Part shown: piece by piece, positions 7,081 through 16,375 of the stretch
Numbering within the stretch: the first letter of the stretch is position 1
Layout of the letters: every line of letters begins with the position of its first letter
Source: Prevotella sp.
Lineage (GTDB): Bacteria; Bacteroidota; Bacteroidia; Bacteroidales; Bacteroidaceae
Direction: 5' to 3'
Length of the DNA: 37,788 nucleotides
Assembly: GCA_024682415.1 (NCBI GenBank)
Contig: JAIKZG010000034.1
Span: 1-37,788 of the forward strand
Made by a program: the position numbers and the translations under genes
Notes under the pieces: model-generated
What the model was told of the DNA's origin: nothing
The model's database searches: none
The model's input: the letters and a program-made list of their open reading frames with translations, nothing else

Positions 7081-9371
7081 TAGAACGGATATCCTATAGC
7101 GAGGTTGAGGCTCTGCGATTTGCGGAAGTTAGGCATGTTATACCATCCTCTCTTCTCCCCATCGTAAGGCGCATGAAGGCCTATTCCCCAATCGAGGCGA
7201 AGCACGAAGAAGTCGAGGTCGTATCTCAAGCCTACGCCCGTGCCTACAGCCAGCTGCTTAAAGAGATTGCCCGCCTTTAGCTTGGCGTTCTCCCGATAGT
7301 CGTCTTTCAATGCCCACACGTTGCCCGCATCTATAAATGTAGCTCCATATAGATTTCCGAAGAGGCGCGCGCGATACTCCAGATTGCATACAAACTTCAG
7401 GTCGCCCGTCTGGTCTACATACGAATATTTCGGCTTATCAGTGTGATATCCGCCGGGGCCTATACTCCTCACGGCGAATGCTCTTATGCTATTGGCTCCT
7501 CCCACATAAAATTGCTCGCTGTAGGGAGCGCGCTCGCTATTGCCATAAGCATAGATTATGCCCGCTGCTATGTGGCCTACAAGCTGTGTGTGGCCGCCGA
7601 ATGTACACGTCTTTCTATAGTCGGTCTCTATCTTTATGAATTGCGCGAAGGGGTTTTCAAACATTTCTTTATTCCCCTCACTCCATTTCTTGCCTGTCGC
7701 CATATAGCCCAACGCAAGCACATTTCCGCTCTCGCTGATGGTGGTGCGCCAATATATAGGGCTTAGATAATTGCGAGGGCTCGTGTATGTATATGTGTAG
7801 CTCATCTTTGGGATAAGCTCATCCTGCATCGACATCTTCAGATAAGGGTTCTCCTCAAGAATGGTCTTAAAGGAGTCGGTGGCATTCTTCATGTAGTCAT
7901 ATTCCAATATCAATGGGCTGAAGCTATGATGAGAGTTTGGCGTGGGCTGAAAGTTATATGTAAGCTCGCCCGAAACGATGTGGCGTTTAAAGAAATCAGC
8001 TCTATTGATGATATCTGACGAAGCCTTCAACACCGTCGTGGGCGTGGCGAAATATCTTCTTCTCTTTTTCACGAAAGGCAATAGCAATCGAGGTATCGAC
8101 AATGATATGTCGCCACCATATTCATAAGAATTGAGATTACCTTTCGAGCCTGAAGTCTTATGCCCCGTCTGCCATTCATAAGAGCCATGCAGATTGATGT
8201 CTATCTTCTCACCGCCATGAAAAGCATTCATCTTGCTTAAGCCCACGATGAGCTGAGGGCCCCATCTGCCGGTGGTCTTGCCCTTGGCATTCGTTTCCAC
8301 ATAGAGTTGGTATGGCTTATCAAGCACGCAGCTTAGATTCAGGTCTAAGGTGTCATTCTCCGCCGTGGTGTCGCGAGGGGTGAAGTTGAAGTTCACATAA
8401 GAATATATGCCTTGAGCCGAAAGCTGGCTTGCGCTCTGCTGATATTTCTCATAGCTGAAAAGTTGGCGTGGGCGTAGCTCTAAATCGCGAAGTATCACTC
8501 CCGCGCGGATAGGAGGTCGCCTGCCATTAAAGCGTAGATGCAGATGACGGAAGTGCATAGCATTGTCGAGAGAGTCCATAAACTGCTTTCTAAACTCCAC
8601 ATTTATGTTGCCAATATACCATTTACGCCTTGCGCGCGCATCCACATCGCTCGCCATCTGAAATTTCATCGTAGCCTTATGAGGGGTGGTGATGGTGTCG
8701 GCAAGATATGAGGCGTAAGATGGCTGATAATAGTAATATCCATTATTGCGCAAAAGGGTGGAAATGCGATTTCGCTCCGCCTCGAGATTGCTCACGTCGA
8801 ATGGCGCTCCGCTCTTTATCCTCGCCTCGTTGAGGGTGGCTGCTATTAGGCTGTCGCATTCTTTAGGGAAACGTTCGTAAGTGAGCGTGTCGATGGTGGT
8901 GAGCGCCCCCATGTTCACGCTATATTTTATCTTGGCCTTCTTCTCGCTTATGGTGATATTGTCAAAATCCACCTTTCCGCTGAAATATCCATGATTATGA
9001 AGCACATTTTCAGCTACCGAAGCGCGCAGCCGAGGGTTTACATTGCTCATCAATATTGGCTCTCTGCCGAAAGTCTTACACATCCATCTGCTGAATGCCG
9101 AAGAATCGCGCGAGAAAGCATTCCATATCCATAATCCAGTCTGAATGGGGGAGCGATAATATGGGCTGCCGAGAAGCGCGCCGTTTGGAGTCATCGCGAG
9201 GGCTGCTTCCACCTCTGTCTGCGTGTTGGTAGCTTGAGATGAAGGCTCATAGTTATTATATTCTATCTTCTTCATTCCGACATATAGCTGGTCGCCTTCA
9301 GGCACATTCCTCGTCTGAGAGCAGGCTGCCAAAAGCATTGCTGCCATAATGCCGTAAAATAGTTTTCCCAT
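7080..9371 (-). CDS. tamL: TamA-type outer-membrane assembly lipoprotein (BamA/TamA family)
   Basis: Outer-membrane protein of the Omp85/BamA-TamA family. In Bacteroidota the TamA counterpart is a lipoprotein (TamL) thought to work with TamB in inserting or exporting envelope components. The 763-residue product starts MGKLFYGIMAAMLLAACSQ, a type II signal with lipobox LAAC and Cys17 as the modified residue. POTRA-like segments fill roughly residues 100-330 and a 16-strand barrel fills the C-terminal half. The barrel includes the family's GGANSIRAFAVRSIGPGG loop motif and ends in the terminal strand LNLAIGYPF with C-terminal Phe. No tamB is adjacent, although the two are often linked. A good promoter lies at 9407-9437 on the same strand. 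Confidence 0.85.
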   Translation of the reverse strand: MGKLFYGIMAAMLLAACSQTRNVPEGDQLYVGMKKIEYNNYEPSSQATNTQTEVEAALAMTPNGALLGSPYYRSPIQTGLWIWNAFSRDSSAFSRWMCKTFGREPILMSNVNPRLRASVAENVLHNHGYFSGKVDFDNITISEKKAKIKYSVNMGALTTIDTLTYERFPKECDSLIAATLNEARIKSGAPFDVSNLEAERNRISTLLRNNGYYYYQPSYASYLADTITTPHKATMKFQMASDVDARARRKWYIGNINVEFRKQFMDSLDNAMHFRHLHLRFNGRRPPIRAGVILRDLELRPRQLFSYEKYQQSASQLSAQGIYSYVNFNFTPRDTTAENDTLDLNLSCVLDKPYQLYVETNAKGKTTGRWGPQLIVGLSKMNAFHGGEKIDINLHGSYEWQTGHKTSGSKGNLNSYEYGGDISLSIPRLLLPFVKKRRRYFATPTTVLKASSDIINRADFFKRHIVSGELTYNFQPTPNSHHSFSPLILEYDYMKNATDSFKTILEENPYLKMSMQDELIPKMSYTYTYTSPRNYLSPIYWRTTISESGNVLALGYMATGKKWSEGNKEMFENPFAQFIKIETDYRKTCTFGGHTQLVGHIAAGIIYAYGNSERAPYSEQFYVGGANSIRAFAVRSIGPGGYHTDKPKYSYVDQTGDLKFVCNLEYRARLFGNLYGATFIDAGNVWALKDDYRENAKLKAGNLFKQLAVGTGVGLRYDLDFFVLRLDWGIGLHAPYDGEKRGWYNMPNFRKSQSLNLAIGYPF

Positions 9372-9406
9372 ATTATTATTTATAATGTAGTAAATGTATA
9401 TATCTG

Positions 9407-9437
9407 CAAAGTTAGTTTAACTTATGAGAAATGCAAA
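9407..9437 (-). promoter_or_regulatory. tamL promoter
   Basis: On the minus strand TTTG (9437-9434) is followed after 19 bp by TAACTTTG (9414-9407). The fit to the Bacteroidota consensus is near perfect. The tamL ATG lies about 35 bp downstream of the -7 box. Confidence 0.75.
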
Positions 9438-9442
9438 ATCTT

Positions 9443-9474
9443 TTTGGGTTTTCGGGAAAAAAGAACTATTTTTG
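9443..9474 (+). promoter_or_regulatory. uxaA-family gene promoter
   Basis: TTTG (9443-9446), 20 bp, then TATTTTTG (9467-9474). It faces away from the tamL promoter, with the two -33 boxes only about 5 bp apart. The predicted leader of the downstream gene is about 110 nt. Confidence 0.75.
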
Positions 9475-9592
9475 CACATCATTATTCAAAAAGCAAATTG
9501 AAATTATATGGCAATCGCTTATTTAATTACGCCAATAAATAGGCCTTTGAAATAAAAATATACATAAAACAAAAGAAACTATAAAATCTCTA

Positions 9593-11089
9593 ATGGAACA
9601 AGCTGCATTTTTGAGAATAAACCCTAAAGATTCAGTCGTAGTTTGCTTACGCGACTTGAAGAAGGGCGAAAACATAAAGGTTGCCGACTATGATGTGACA
9701 GCCTTGCAAGACACTCCTGCAGGTCATAAAATTCTGCTGAAGGATACTGCCGAGGGTGAAGACATCATCAAGTATGGTTATCCTATAGGTCATGCCAAGG
9801 AAAATCTTAAGGCAGGCGTATGGGTAAACGAAAATAATCTCAAGACCAATCTTGCAGGTACCCTCACTTACTCTTACAACCCCGTAGAAGACGAGGTAGA
9901 CATCCCTATGGAAAATCGTACCTTCGAGGGCTATGTGAGAGAGAATGGCGAAGTGGGCGTGAGAAACGAGATATGGATCGTTCCTACCGTAGGATGCGTA
10001 AATGGCATTGCCGAGAAGTTGGTAAATAAGTTCATTAGCGAGGTAGGACTTGAAGGCATCGACGGAATCCATTCATGGCATCACAACTATGGTTGCTCTC
10101 AGCTCAGCGGCGACCATGAGAACACTCGCAAAGTGCTTCGCGACATCGTGATGCACCCTAATGCAGGTGGCGTTTTGGTGTTGAGCCTCGGATGTGAAAA
10201 CAATCAGCCAGATAAATTCATGGAGATGCTTGGCGACTATGATAAGAGCCGCGTAAAGCTGATGGTTTCTCAGCGTGTAGAAGGCGACGAAGTGGAGGAA
10301 GGCATGAAGCTTCTTCGCGAAATCTACGCCGTAGCTAAGAACGATAAGCGCCAGACTTGCCCTGCAAGCAAACTTCGCATTGGTATGAAGTGTGGTGGCA
10401 GCGATGGATTCAGCGGAATTACCGCCAACCCATTGGTAGGTGAGTTCTCCGATTATCTCGTAGCTCAAGGCGGAACTACTATATTGACAGAGGTGCCTGA
10501 AATGTTTGGCGCGGAAACAATATTGATGAATCGCTGCAAGAATGAAGACTTGTTCAACCAGACGGTAAGCCTTATCAACAACTTCAAGGAATACTTCCTG
10601 AGCCATGGCGAGCCTGTAGGCGAAAACCCATCACCGGGCAATAAGGCAGGCGGTATCTCTACATTGGAAGACAAAGCTTTGGGATGCACTCAGAAGTGTG
10701 GTCGTGCCCTCGTGAGCGGAGTTTTGGAATATGGCGACCGCTTGAAGGTGAATGGTCTTAACCTCCTTTCAGCGCCAGGCAATGACCTCGTGGCTTCAAC
10801 GGCATTGGCAGCAGCCGGCTGTCAGCTCGTGCTCTTCACTACAGGTCGTGGAACGCCTTTCGGCACATTCGTTCCTACAATGAAGATTTCTACCAACAAT
10901 GTGCTTGCCAAGAACAAGCCTAATTGGATAGACTTCAATGCGGGCGAGCTGCTCAATGGCGTGGATATGACCGAATTGCGCAATAAATTTATCGATAAGA
11001 TTTTGGCTGTGGCAAGTGGCGAACTCACTCGCAATGAGCAGAATGGCTATCAGGAAATATCGATTTTCAAAAATGGCGTAACACTATAA
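9593..11089 (+). CDS. uxaA: Altronate dehydratase family protein (UxaA)
   Basis: Member of the UxaA / GD_AH family, which dehydrates altronate to 2-keto-3-deoxygluconate in hexuronate (galacturonate) breakdown. The 498-residue length is typical. Residues 1-90 form the SAF-type domain (INPKDSVVVCLRDLKKGENI). The rest is the altronate dehydratase domain, with GYVRENGEVGVRNEIWIVPTVGCVN, HNYGCSQL, LSLGCENNQ, GMKCGGSDGFSGITANP, and ALGCTQKCG followed by a C-terminal TTGRGTPFG. No uxaB, uxaC or uronate transport gene is close, and the gene is transcribed alone from its own promoter. Bacteroidota carry several UxaA-like paralogues, so the exact sugar acid is inferred from the family. Confidence 0.88.
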   Translation: MEQAAFLRINPKDSVVVCLRDLKKGENIKVADYDVTALQDTPAGHKILLKDTAEGEDIIKYGYPIGHAKENLKAGVWVNENNLKTNLAGTLTYSYNPVEDEVDIPMENRTFEGYVRENGEVGVRNEIWIVPTVGCVNGIAEKLVNKFISEVGLEGIDGIHSWHHNYGCSQLSGDHENTRKVLRDIVMHPNAGGVLVLSLGCENNQPDKFMEMLGDYDKSRVKLMVSQRVEGDEVEEGMKLLREIYAVAKNDKRQTCPASKLRIGMKCGGSDGFSGITANPLVGEFSDYLVAQGGTTILTEVPEMFGAETILMNRCKNEDLFNQTVSLINNFKEYFLSHGEPVGENPSPGNKAGGISTLEDKALGCTQKCGRALVSGVLEYGDRLKVNGLNLLSAPGNDLVASTALAAAGCQLVLFTTGRGTPFGTFVPTMKISTNNVLAKNKPNWIDFNAGELLNGVDMTELRNKFIDKILAVASGELTRNEQNGYQEISIFKNGVTL

Positions 11090-11103
11090 TCATGACTATA
11101 ATG

Positions 11104-11185
11104 AAAACTCATCGCTTAGACACAACACTTCACAAAACAAAAATTGGGAAGAAAATGTTATGCTCAGCGGTGAGTTTTTCTTTTT
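11104..11185 (+). terminator. Probable terminator after the uxaA-family gene
   Basis: AAAACTCATCGCT (11104-11116) pairs with AGCGGTGAGTTTT (11166-11178) with one G-U pair, and a T-rich tract follows. The loop is long (about 49 nt), so this may be a folded 3' end rather than a classic terminator. Confidence 0.5.
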
Positions 11186-11215
11186 ATCAATATAACCTAT
11201 AAATATTTAAGAAGT

Positions 11216-11623
11216 ATGGAACTACCTGATTTTATGAAGTATAAAGACATGTTCAATGTCGGCGACTTTGCGGAGAAAGTGCAGAGAGTGGCTAAGCGTG
11301 CGGGCGCGAAGCTCATTTATGCTGCCCTCATCTTGTATTACACCATGCAGAGCGACAAAGTGTCTGTAAAGGATAAAGCTATCATCATTGGGGCTTTGGG
11401 CTATCTTATAAGTCCGCTTGATGTGGTGCCCGATGCTATTCCTCTCGCCGGTCTTGGCGACGATTTGGCGGTGCTTATCTATGTGCTTCATAAAGTTTGG
11501 GGAGAAGTTTCCGACGACATCAAGGCAAAGGCTAAGGAGAAGCTTGCCACATGGTTTGACGATGATGAGATAGAGAAAGTAGACGATATCTTCTCTGAAC
11601 GACCAGAGGACACACCAGTATGA
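11216..11623 (+). CDS. YkvA family protein (DUF1232)
   Basis: A 135-residue protein with the DUF1232 core: a hydrophobic segment around residues 50-85 with KDKAIIIGALGYLISPLDVVPDAIP, where SPLDVVPD is the family signature, then GLGDDLAVL. Family members are small proteins associated with the membrane; their function is not known. The C-terminal third is charged (KAKAKEKLATWFDDDEIEKV). The stop overlaps the first possible ATG of the next gene (ATGA at 11620-11623), so the two are translationally coupled or at least cotranscribed. Confidence 0.9.
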   Translation: MELPDFMKYKDMFNVGDFAEKVQRVAKRAGAKLIYAALILYYTMQSDKVSVKDKAIIIGALGYLISPLDVVPDAIPLAGLGDDLAVLIYVLHKVWGEVSDDIKAKAKEKLATWFDDDEIEKVDDIFSERPEDTPV

Positions 11624-12366
11624 CATACAAGGAGAATGATATGCAGGCTATGATATTCGCCGCCGGTTTGGGCACACGCCTCAAGCCATTGACCGACAGA
11701 ATGCCAAAAGCTCTCGTGGAGGTGGGCGGAAAGCCATTGCTGTGGCATGTGATAGAGAAGTTGAAAGGAGCTGGGGCTAAGCGCATTGTGGTGAATGTGC
11801 ACCACTTTGCAAGTCAGATAGAAGACTATCTCGCGCAGCATTACTTCGGAATCGACATCAAAACAAGCGATGAAACGCAAATGCTTCTCGAAACAGGCGG
11901 CGGAATAAAGAAAGCCATCCATCTGTTTGATAGCGACAGCCCTGTGCTTATCCATAATGTAGACATTTTGAGCAATGTAGATTTGGCTTCGTTTTATTCC
12001 CATAGCATGGGGCATGATGCCACATTGCTGGTGAGCGAGCGAAAGACTAAGCGATATCTGCTCTTCGATGACGACATGAAGCTTATGGGGTGGACTAATA
12101 TCGAAACAGGCGAAGTGCGCACTCCTTACAATAATCTTGATTTGAGCAAATGCCATCGCTATGCTTTTTCCGGCATTCATGTGTTCTCTCCTAAGCTTGC
12201 GGAGAGAATGAGCGCATATCCCGATAAGTTTGGCATTATCGACTTCTATCTTAAAGAGTGCGCCACTGCTGATATCCGCGGCATGCTAAAGAGCGATTTG
12301 CGACTTATGGATGTGGGCAAACTCGACACATTGCAGCAGGCCGACGACTTCTTAAATTCACTATAG
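11620..12366 (+). CDS. Sugar-phosphate nucleotidyltransferase (NTP_transferase family, MurU-like)
   Basis: Cytoplasmic enzyme that joins a nucleoside triphosphate to a sugar-1-phosphate. The signature MIFAAGLGTRLKPLTDRMPKAL is at the N-terminus (quoted in part: GLGTRLKPLTDRMPKAL). PVLIHNVDILSNVD provides the metal-binding Asp. The fold ends in a DVGKLDTLQQADDF segment typical of this family. At about 240 residues and without a C-terminal beta-helix, it is closest to MurNAc-1-P uridylyl- or mannose-1-P guanylyltransferase-like proteins. The AmgK-type kinase that usually accompanies MurU is absent, so the substrate is open. The annotated start overlaps the previous stop. ATG at 11641 is preceded by AAGGAG at 8 bp and matches the family's N-terminus better; it is probably the true start. 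Confidence 0.85.
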   Translation: MTYKENDMQAMIFAAGLGTRLKPLTDRMPKALVEVGGKPLLWHVIEKLKGAGAKRIVVNVHHFASQIEDYLAQHYFGIDIKTSDETQMLLETGGGIKKAIHLFDSDSPVLIHNVDILSNVDLASFYSHSMGHDATLLVSERKTKRYLLFDDDMKLMGWTNIETGEVRTPYNNLDLSKCHRYAFSGIHVFSPKLAERMSAYPDKFGIIDFYLKECATADIRGMLKSDLRLMDVGKLDTLQQADDFLNSL

Positions 12367-12428
12367 AGAAGCCACAAAAAACTAACGAATAAAAATTATT
12401 TTCATCATAACACAACAATAACAACGTA

Positions 12429-13973
12429 ATGCAACAGAAGATTGTCATTTTGAATTTCGGTTCGCAGACTACGCAGCTTATAGGCCGTCGTGTGCGCGAA
12501 CTTGACACGTTCTGCGAGATTCTGCCATACAACAAGTTCCCAAAGAACGACCCCTCGGTCATTGGCGTAATCTTGAGCGGCTCTCCTTATTCAGTGCATG
12601 ATAAGGACGCCTTCAAGTGCGATTTGAGCGAAATCGTGGGCAAATATCCTGTCTTGGGAATATGCTATGGCGCGCAGTTTATCTCTTATAGCAATGGAGG
12701 ATCGGTGGAGCAGACAGGCACACGCGAGTATGGTCGTGCCAATTTGGAAACCATCGACTTGGATAATCCATTGTTTAAAGGCTTCGACAAAGGCTCGCAG
12801 GTGTGGATGAGCCATGGCGACACCATCACAGCCATCCCTTCCGACTGTCATGTCATTGCCTCTACTGCCGATGTGAAGTATGCAGCTTATGCTTCTACCA
12901 AAAATCCATTGTGGGCTGTGCAGTTCCATCCAGAGGTGTTCCATTCTACTCAAGGCAAGCAGCTCCTTAAAAACTTCGTTGTCGATATCTGTGGCAGCAA
13001 GCAGGAGTGGAGTCCTGCCTCATTCGTAGATTCTACTGTAGAGGAACTGAAGAAGCAGATTGGCAACGACCGAGTAATCCTTGGACTTAGCGGCGGCGTG
13101 GATTCAAGCGTGTGCGCTACATTGCTCAATAAGGCTATCGGCAAGAATCTCACTTGCATCTTCGTTGATCATGGAATGCTTCGCAAGAACGAGTTCCAAA
13201 AGGTGATGGACGCTTACAAAGGCTTAGGTCTTAATGTTATAGGTGTAGATGCGAGCGAAAAATTCTTCAAGGATTTGGAAGGCGTTACCGACCCTGAGCA
13301 GAAGCGCAAGATTATAGGTCGTGATTTCGTTGAGGTGTTCAATGAGGAAGCCAAGAAGATAACAGATGCCAAATGGCTTGCTCAAGGCACTATCTATCCC
13401 GACCGCATAGAGAGCCTTAGCATTACGGGCATGACAATCAAGAGCCATCACAATGTGGGCGGACTGCCTAAGGAGATGAAGCTCAAGCTGTGTGAGCCAT
13501 TGCAGTGGCTGTTTAAGGATGAAGTGCGTCGCGTGGGCTATGAACTCAAAGTTCCTGATAGCCTCGTTAAGCGTCATCCATTCCCAGGCCCTGGTTTGGC
13601 AGTGCGCATCCTTGGCGACATCACTCGCGAGAAAGTGCGCATTTTGCAGGAGGCCGACGACATCTATATCGAGTCTATGCACAACTATCAGTGTGAGGAC
13701 GGTACATCGCTCTACGACCATGTTTGGCAGGCTGGAGCAGTGCTTCTCTCTACCATCCGCAGCGTAGGAGTTATGGGCGATGAGCGCACCTATGAGCATC
13801 CTGTTGCTCTTCGTGCCGTCACAAGTATGGACGCCATGACCGCCGATTGGGCACGCTTGCCTTACGACTTCCTCGCCAAGGTTTCCAACGAGATTATCAA
13901 CAAGGTGAAGGGTGTAAACCGCGTTTGCTATGATGTCTCTTCAAAACCACCTTCGACAATAGAGTGGGAGTAA
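12429..13973 (+). CDS. guaA: GMP synthase (glutamine-hydrolysing)
   Basis: Converts XMP to GMP using glutamine and ATP in the last step of guanine nucleotide synthesis. The 514-residue protein has the normal three parts. The class I glutamine amidotransferase domain (about 1-190) has nucleophile motif GICYGAQ and HPEVFHS. The ATP pyrophosphatase domain has P-loop GLSGGVDSS near residue 220. The C-terminal dimerisation domain ends PPSTIEWE, the expected terminus. The gap to the preceding gene is 62 bp with no obvious promoter, so it may be read from upstream. A strong terminator follows at 14003. Confidence 0.98.
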   Translation: MQQKIVILNFGSQTTQLIGRRVRELDTFCEILPYNKFPKNDPSVIGVILSGSPYSVHDKDAFKCDLSEIVGKYPVLGICYGAQFISYSNGGSVEQTGTREYGRANLETIDLDNPLFKGFDKGSQVWMSHGDTITAIPSDCHVIASTADVKYAAYASTKNPLWAVQFHPEVFHSTQGKQLLKNFVVDICGSKQEWSPASFVDSTVEELKKQIGNDRVILGLSGGVDSSVCATLLNKAIGKNLTCIFVDHGMLRKNEFQKVMDAYKGLGLNVIGVDASEKFFKDLEGVTDPEQKRKIIGRDFVEVFNEEAKKITDAKWLAQGTIYPDRIESLSITGMTIKSHHNVGGLPKEMKLKLCEPLQWLFKDEVRRVGYELKVPDSLVKRHPFPGPGLAVRILGDITREKVRILQEADDIYIESMHNYQCEDGTSLYDHVWQAGAVLLSTIRSVGVMGDERTYEHPVALRAVTSMDAMTADWARLPYDFLAKVSNEIINKVKGVNRVCYDVSSKPPSTIEWE

Positions 13974-14002
13974 TCCTCTCCACATAGTATCAATAAATTA
14001 AG

Positions 14003-14050
14003 AATAGCTTTCCTCTTGAGAATAACTCTTGAAGAAAGCTATTTTTATTT
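14003..14050 (+). terminator. guaA terminator
   Basis: AATAGCTTTC (14003-14012) pairs perfectly with GAAAGCTATT (14034-14043), followed by a T-rich tract. Inside, CTC...GA(A)G pairing lengthens the stem. The site lies 30 bp after the guaA stop. Confidence 0.85.
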
Positions 14051-14061
14051 TTTTCTTCTTT

Positions 14062-14096
14062 TTTGCTTGCTGATTTAAAAACAATGTTTATATTTG
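14062..14096 (+). promoter_or_regulatory. Promoter of the structured leader / fimbrillin-like gene
   Basis: TATATTTG (14089-14096) is a consensus -7 box. The best TTTG at 14062-14065 is 23 bp upstream, slightly longer than the usual spacing. It is placed right after the guaA terminator and about 380 bp before the fimbrillin-like ATG, implying a very long leader. Confidence 0.6.
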
Positions 14097-14102
14097 CAAA
14101 TA

Positions 14103-14390
14103 GAAAAAGTGCGTAGCACCTTATGTATCGGTGTAGCGTGCCTTATGGGTTTAGAAAAATAGCATTAGCTATTATCTTGTTCGTTATGATATGAATCCGG
14201 AAAATTCAAAACAACTAACAGAACAAATGATAATAGATTAATGCCTACGTATAGCGTGGGCATTGTTTCTGTATCTATATGTTAGTTGGGGTCTTTCCGG
14301 AACCTATATCATAGATAGACGCAGATAATAATGCTCACGCATCGTATATGTATCTATCTGAAACACCAAGTTTATAGCAAATACTATGAT
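14103..14390 (+). ncRNA. Long structured RNA: leader of the fimbrillin-like gene or independent ncRNA
   Basis: This non-coding stretch folds by eye into a nested rod. TATGATAT (14185-14192) pairs with ATATCATA (14306-14313). TCCGGAAA (14196-14203) pairs with TTTCCGGA (14294-14301). CAACTAACA (14212-14220) pairs with TGTTAGTTG (14280-14288). ATGCCTACG (14241-14249) pairs with CGTGGGCAT (14255-14263, one mismatch). Upstream are hairpins GTGC/GCAC (14109-14119) and AATAGC/GCTATT (14158-14173). Downstream AGATAGA (14313-14319) pairs with TCTATCT (14353-14359). Some 33 bp of perfect long-range pairing is unlikely by chance. A consensus promoter starts it and no terminator ends it, so it may be a regulatory leader. 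The rod shape also recalls 6S RNA. No known family was identified. Confidence 0.6.
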
Positions 14391-14477
14391 TCTTAATCCC
14401 ATAAGAAACTTGTTTGTCGAGCGAGCCAAACGAAATGAATGAACAAACAAAGGCTATAAACATAAAAAGATGAAGTT

Positions 14478-16229
14478 ATGAAACAGATTAGATTAATTCC
14501 AATAGGAATGGTATGCGCTGTGGTTGCGTGCCTCTTTGTGTCGTGCGCCTCTGATGATGTGGGTGTGGTGGAAAAGAGCGACAAGGCTCTTGTTCTCAAT
14601 GGTGGCATTCTCTCTGTGAAACCAATTGAAATGAAAACTCGTGGCATTAGTTTTACAACTGCTCCGATGAATCCCGACAGCATTATTGAGGGTGAATATA
14701 CAATTACCGCAGAAGACGCGACTCGCACCCCAGTTAATGACAACAACTGGGCTGGTATTGATGGTAACCGTGATATTGCCGTGCAGATAGGTGACGGCAC
14801 CGCGCCTTATAAATATAGTGTAGACGCAGTAGGCAAACTCACGAGCGCCAATCCATATTACATCACTACCGCTAATAATTTCACAGTGAAATCATGGTAT
14901 CCTTACACATCAACGGCATTGAGCGCAAGCGGATTTACCGTGCAGAGCAATCAGTCGAGTATCGCAAATTTGCAAAAGAGTGATTTGTTGTTTAGTACAA
15001 ATACTGCTGTTAATGTTTCTAATTCAGCCAATAATATGACTTATACTCATGCTACTGCTCGTCTGATAGTAAAAGTTGTCAGTACTAAAGCAAATTATAT
15101 GCTCAATCAGGGTATTCCAACTTCTATTACGTTTACAGGCGCAAAACTTTCAAGTTCAGTTTCCACGTCGGGCGTATTGACGGCAACAGGCAGTGCATCA
15201 GAGGTATCAATGTATAAGTTGAATTCTTCGGTTTCAAATAATGTAGCAACCACTTATTATGTGGCGTGTATTCCTCCGCAAAGCGCAAAGCTAAGTCTTA
15301 ATATCTTCATAAACAATATGAAATATACGGCAGCGATGAGTAGTAACGGTACATTTGTTGCAGGTAAAGGCAATGAACTAACGGTTAATATCAATTCAGC
15401 GAAAGTCTATATTTCTTCGGGCAATACAATAGAAGTTGGTGATTATTATTGTAGCACTCCGAGTGGACAGGCATGGATAATAAAGGTTGATGACTTGCTG
15501 ACAGCAAGAGCTACTCATAGTGCAACTCCTGTTGCTGTCGTATTCTCAACTTCTACAAGCACAACAGACCAAGAACATGGTTGGCGTTTAGGATATGCTA
15601 TGGCATTAAAAGATGCTAATGATGGTGCTACATGTGCATGGAGTACTGATAATACTAAAATGGTAATGTCAAAACAATTTCCATATAAGAAAGAAAAAGA
15701 CTTAACGTATTTTGAGGATTTAGATGGTTATACTTATTCTCATGTCGTTATTGATAATCCTAACTATAATTCAACTACATATCCTGCATTTTTTGCGGCT
15801 TATAATTATCAAAATACAGTGCCTGTTAGTAGTCTTACATCGAAATGGTATTTACCATCTGTGGGACAATGGTATTATGTTTGCTTTAAATTAGGAACAG
15901 CAAATACAAGAGAGCTTTATTCATGGACTGGTCCTAATGATATATCGGGAGTTCTTACTGGTGAATGGTGTTATGCTAGGCAAGCTCCGCAGATTGCGAC
16001 GGCACTGAACGCTAAAATGTCAGAAGTCGGAGAAGCATATTATACTCCATTCCAGGTGGCACCAGATTGTGAACTTGGAACAGGAGAGCATTTTTGGTGT
16101 AGTAATGAAAGTAGTTCTTCGAATGGTGTGTATTCTGGTTTTTATAATAATCTTGATATGCATATATTTGGAACGAATCGTGATAAAACATTTACCAATA
16201 ACTATGTTAGGGCATTTTTGGCATTCTAA
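14478..16229 (+). CDS. Fimbrillin-like surface lipoprotein (Mfa-like N-terminus, DUF1566-type C-terminus)
   Basis: Predicted exported lipoprotein of 583 residues. A type II signal ends at lipobox FVSC with Cys23. The N-terminal half (about 40-310) resembles Bacteroidales fimbrillin / Mfa-like proteins: ATRTPVNDNNWAGIDGNRDI, then a TVKSWYPYT strand and a Ser/Thr-rich, beta-rich segment. The C-terminal half (about 330-583) resembles DUF1566/FISUMP modules, with GYAMALKDANDG, SKWYLPSVGQWYYV and a terminal FWCSNES...NYVRAFLAF. Such proteins are pilin or adhesin subunits lipidated in the periplasm and displayed on the surface. Base composition in the second half is more AT-rich than neighbouring genes, suggesting transfer or relaxed selection. 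There are no other fimbrial assembly genes nearby. The long leader suggests RNA-level control. Confidence 0.75.
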   Translation: MKQIRLIPIGMVCAVVACLFVSCASDDVGVVEKSDKALVLNGGILSVKPIEMKTRGISFTTAPMNPDSIIEGEYTITAEDATRTPVNDNNWAGIDGNRDIAVQIGDGTAPYKYSVDAVGKLTSANPYYITTANNFTVKSWYPYTSTALSASGFTVQSNQSSIANLQKSDLLFSTNTAVNVSNSANNMTYTHATARLIVKVVSTKANYMLNQGIPTSITFTGAKLSSSVSTSGVLTATGSASEVSMYKLNSSVSNNVATTYYVACIPPQSAKLSLNIFINNMKYTAAMSSNGTFVAGKGNELTVNINSAKVYISSGNTIEVGDYYCSTPSGQAWIIKVDDLLTARATHSATPVAVVFSTSTSTTDQEHGWRLGYAMALKDANDGATCAWSTDNTKMVMSKQFPYKKEKDLTYFEDLDGYTYSHVVIDNPNYNSTTYPAFFAAYNYQNTVPVSSLTSKWYLPSVGQWYYVCFKLGTANTRELYSWTGPNDISGVLTGEWCYARQAPQIATALNAKMSEVGEAYYTPFQVAPDCELGTGEHFWCSNESSSSNGVYSGFYNNLDMHIFGTNRDKTFTNNYVRAFLAF

Positions 16230-16323
16230 ATGGTATTTCTATTATGGTCGCCTACGATAGCAGATTATTCATTAGTGAATGGATAATATATGGCGACTAA
16301 CTTCACAAATATATAAAATGAAA

Positions 16324-16356
16324 GGAGCGGCATTCTCGTGATGAGAGTGCTGCTCC
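16324..16356 (+). terminator. Hairpin after the fimbrillin-like gene
   Basis: GGAGCGGCATTCTC (16324-16337) pairs with GAGAGTGCTGCTCC (16343-16356) with two G-U pairs and a 5-nt loop. The stem is strong, but the following sequence is only weakly T-rich, so termination is likely but not certain. A second, weaker hairpin lies at 16264-16287. Confidence 0.55.
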
Positions 16357-16375
16357 ATTGCTTTCAATATCTACT

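Noticed and set aside
11620..12366. Naming the nucleotidyltransferase murU
   Set aside because: The partner kinase amgK is absent and the substrate pocket cannot be judged by eye, so only the family is named.
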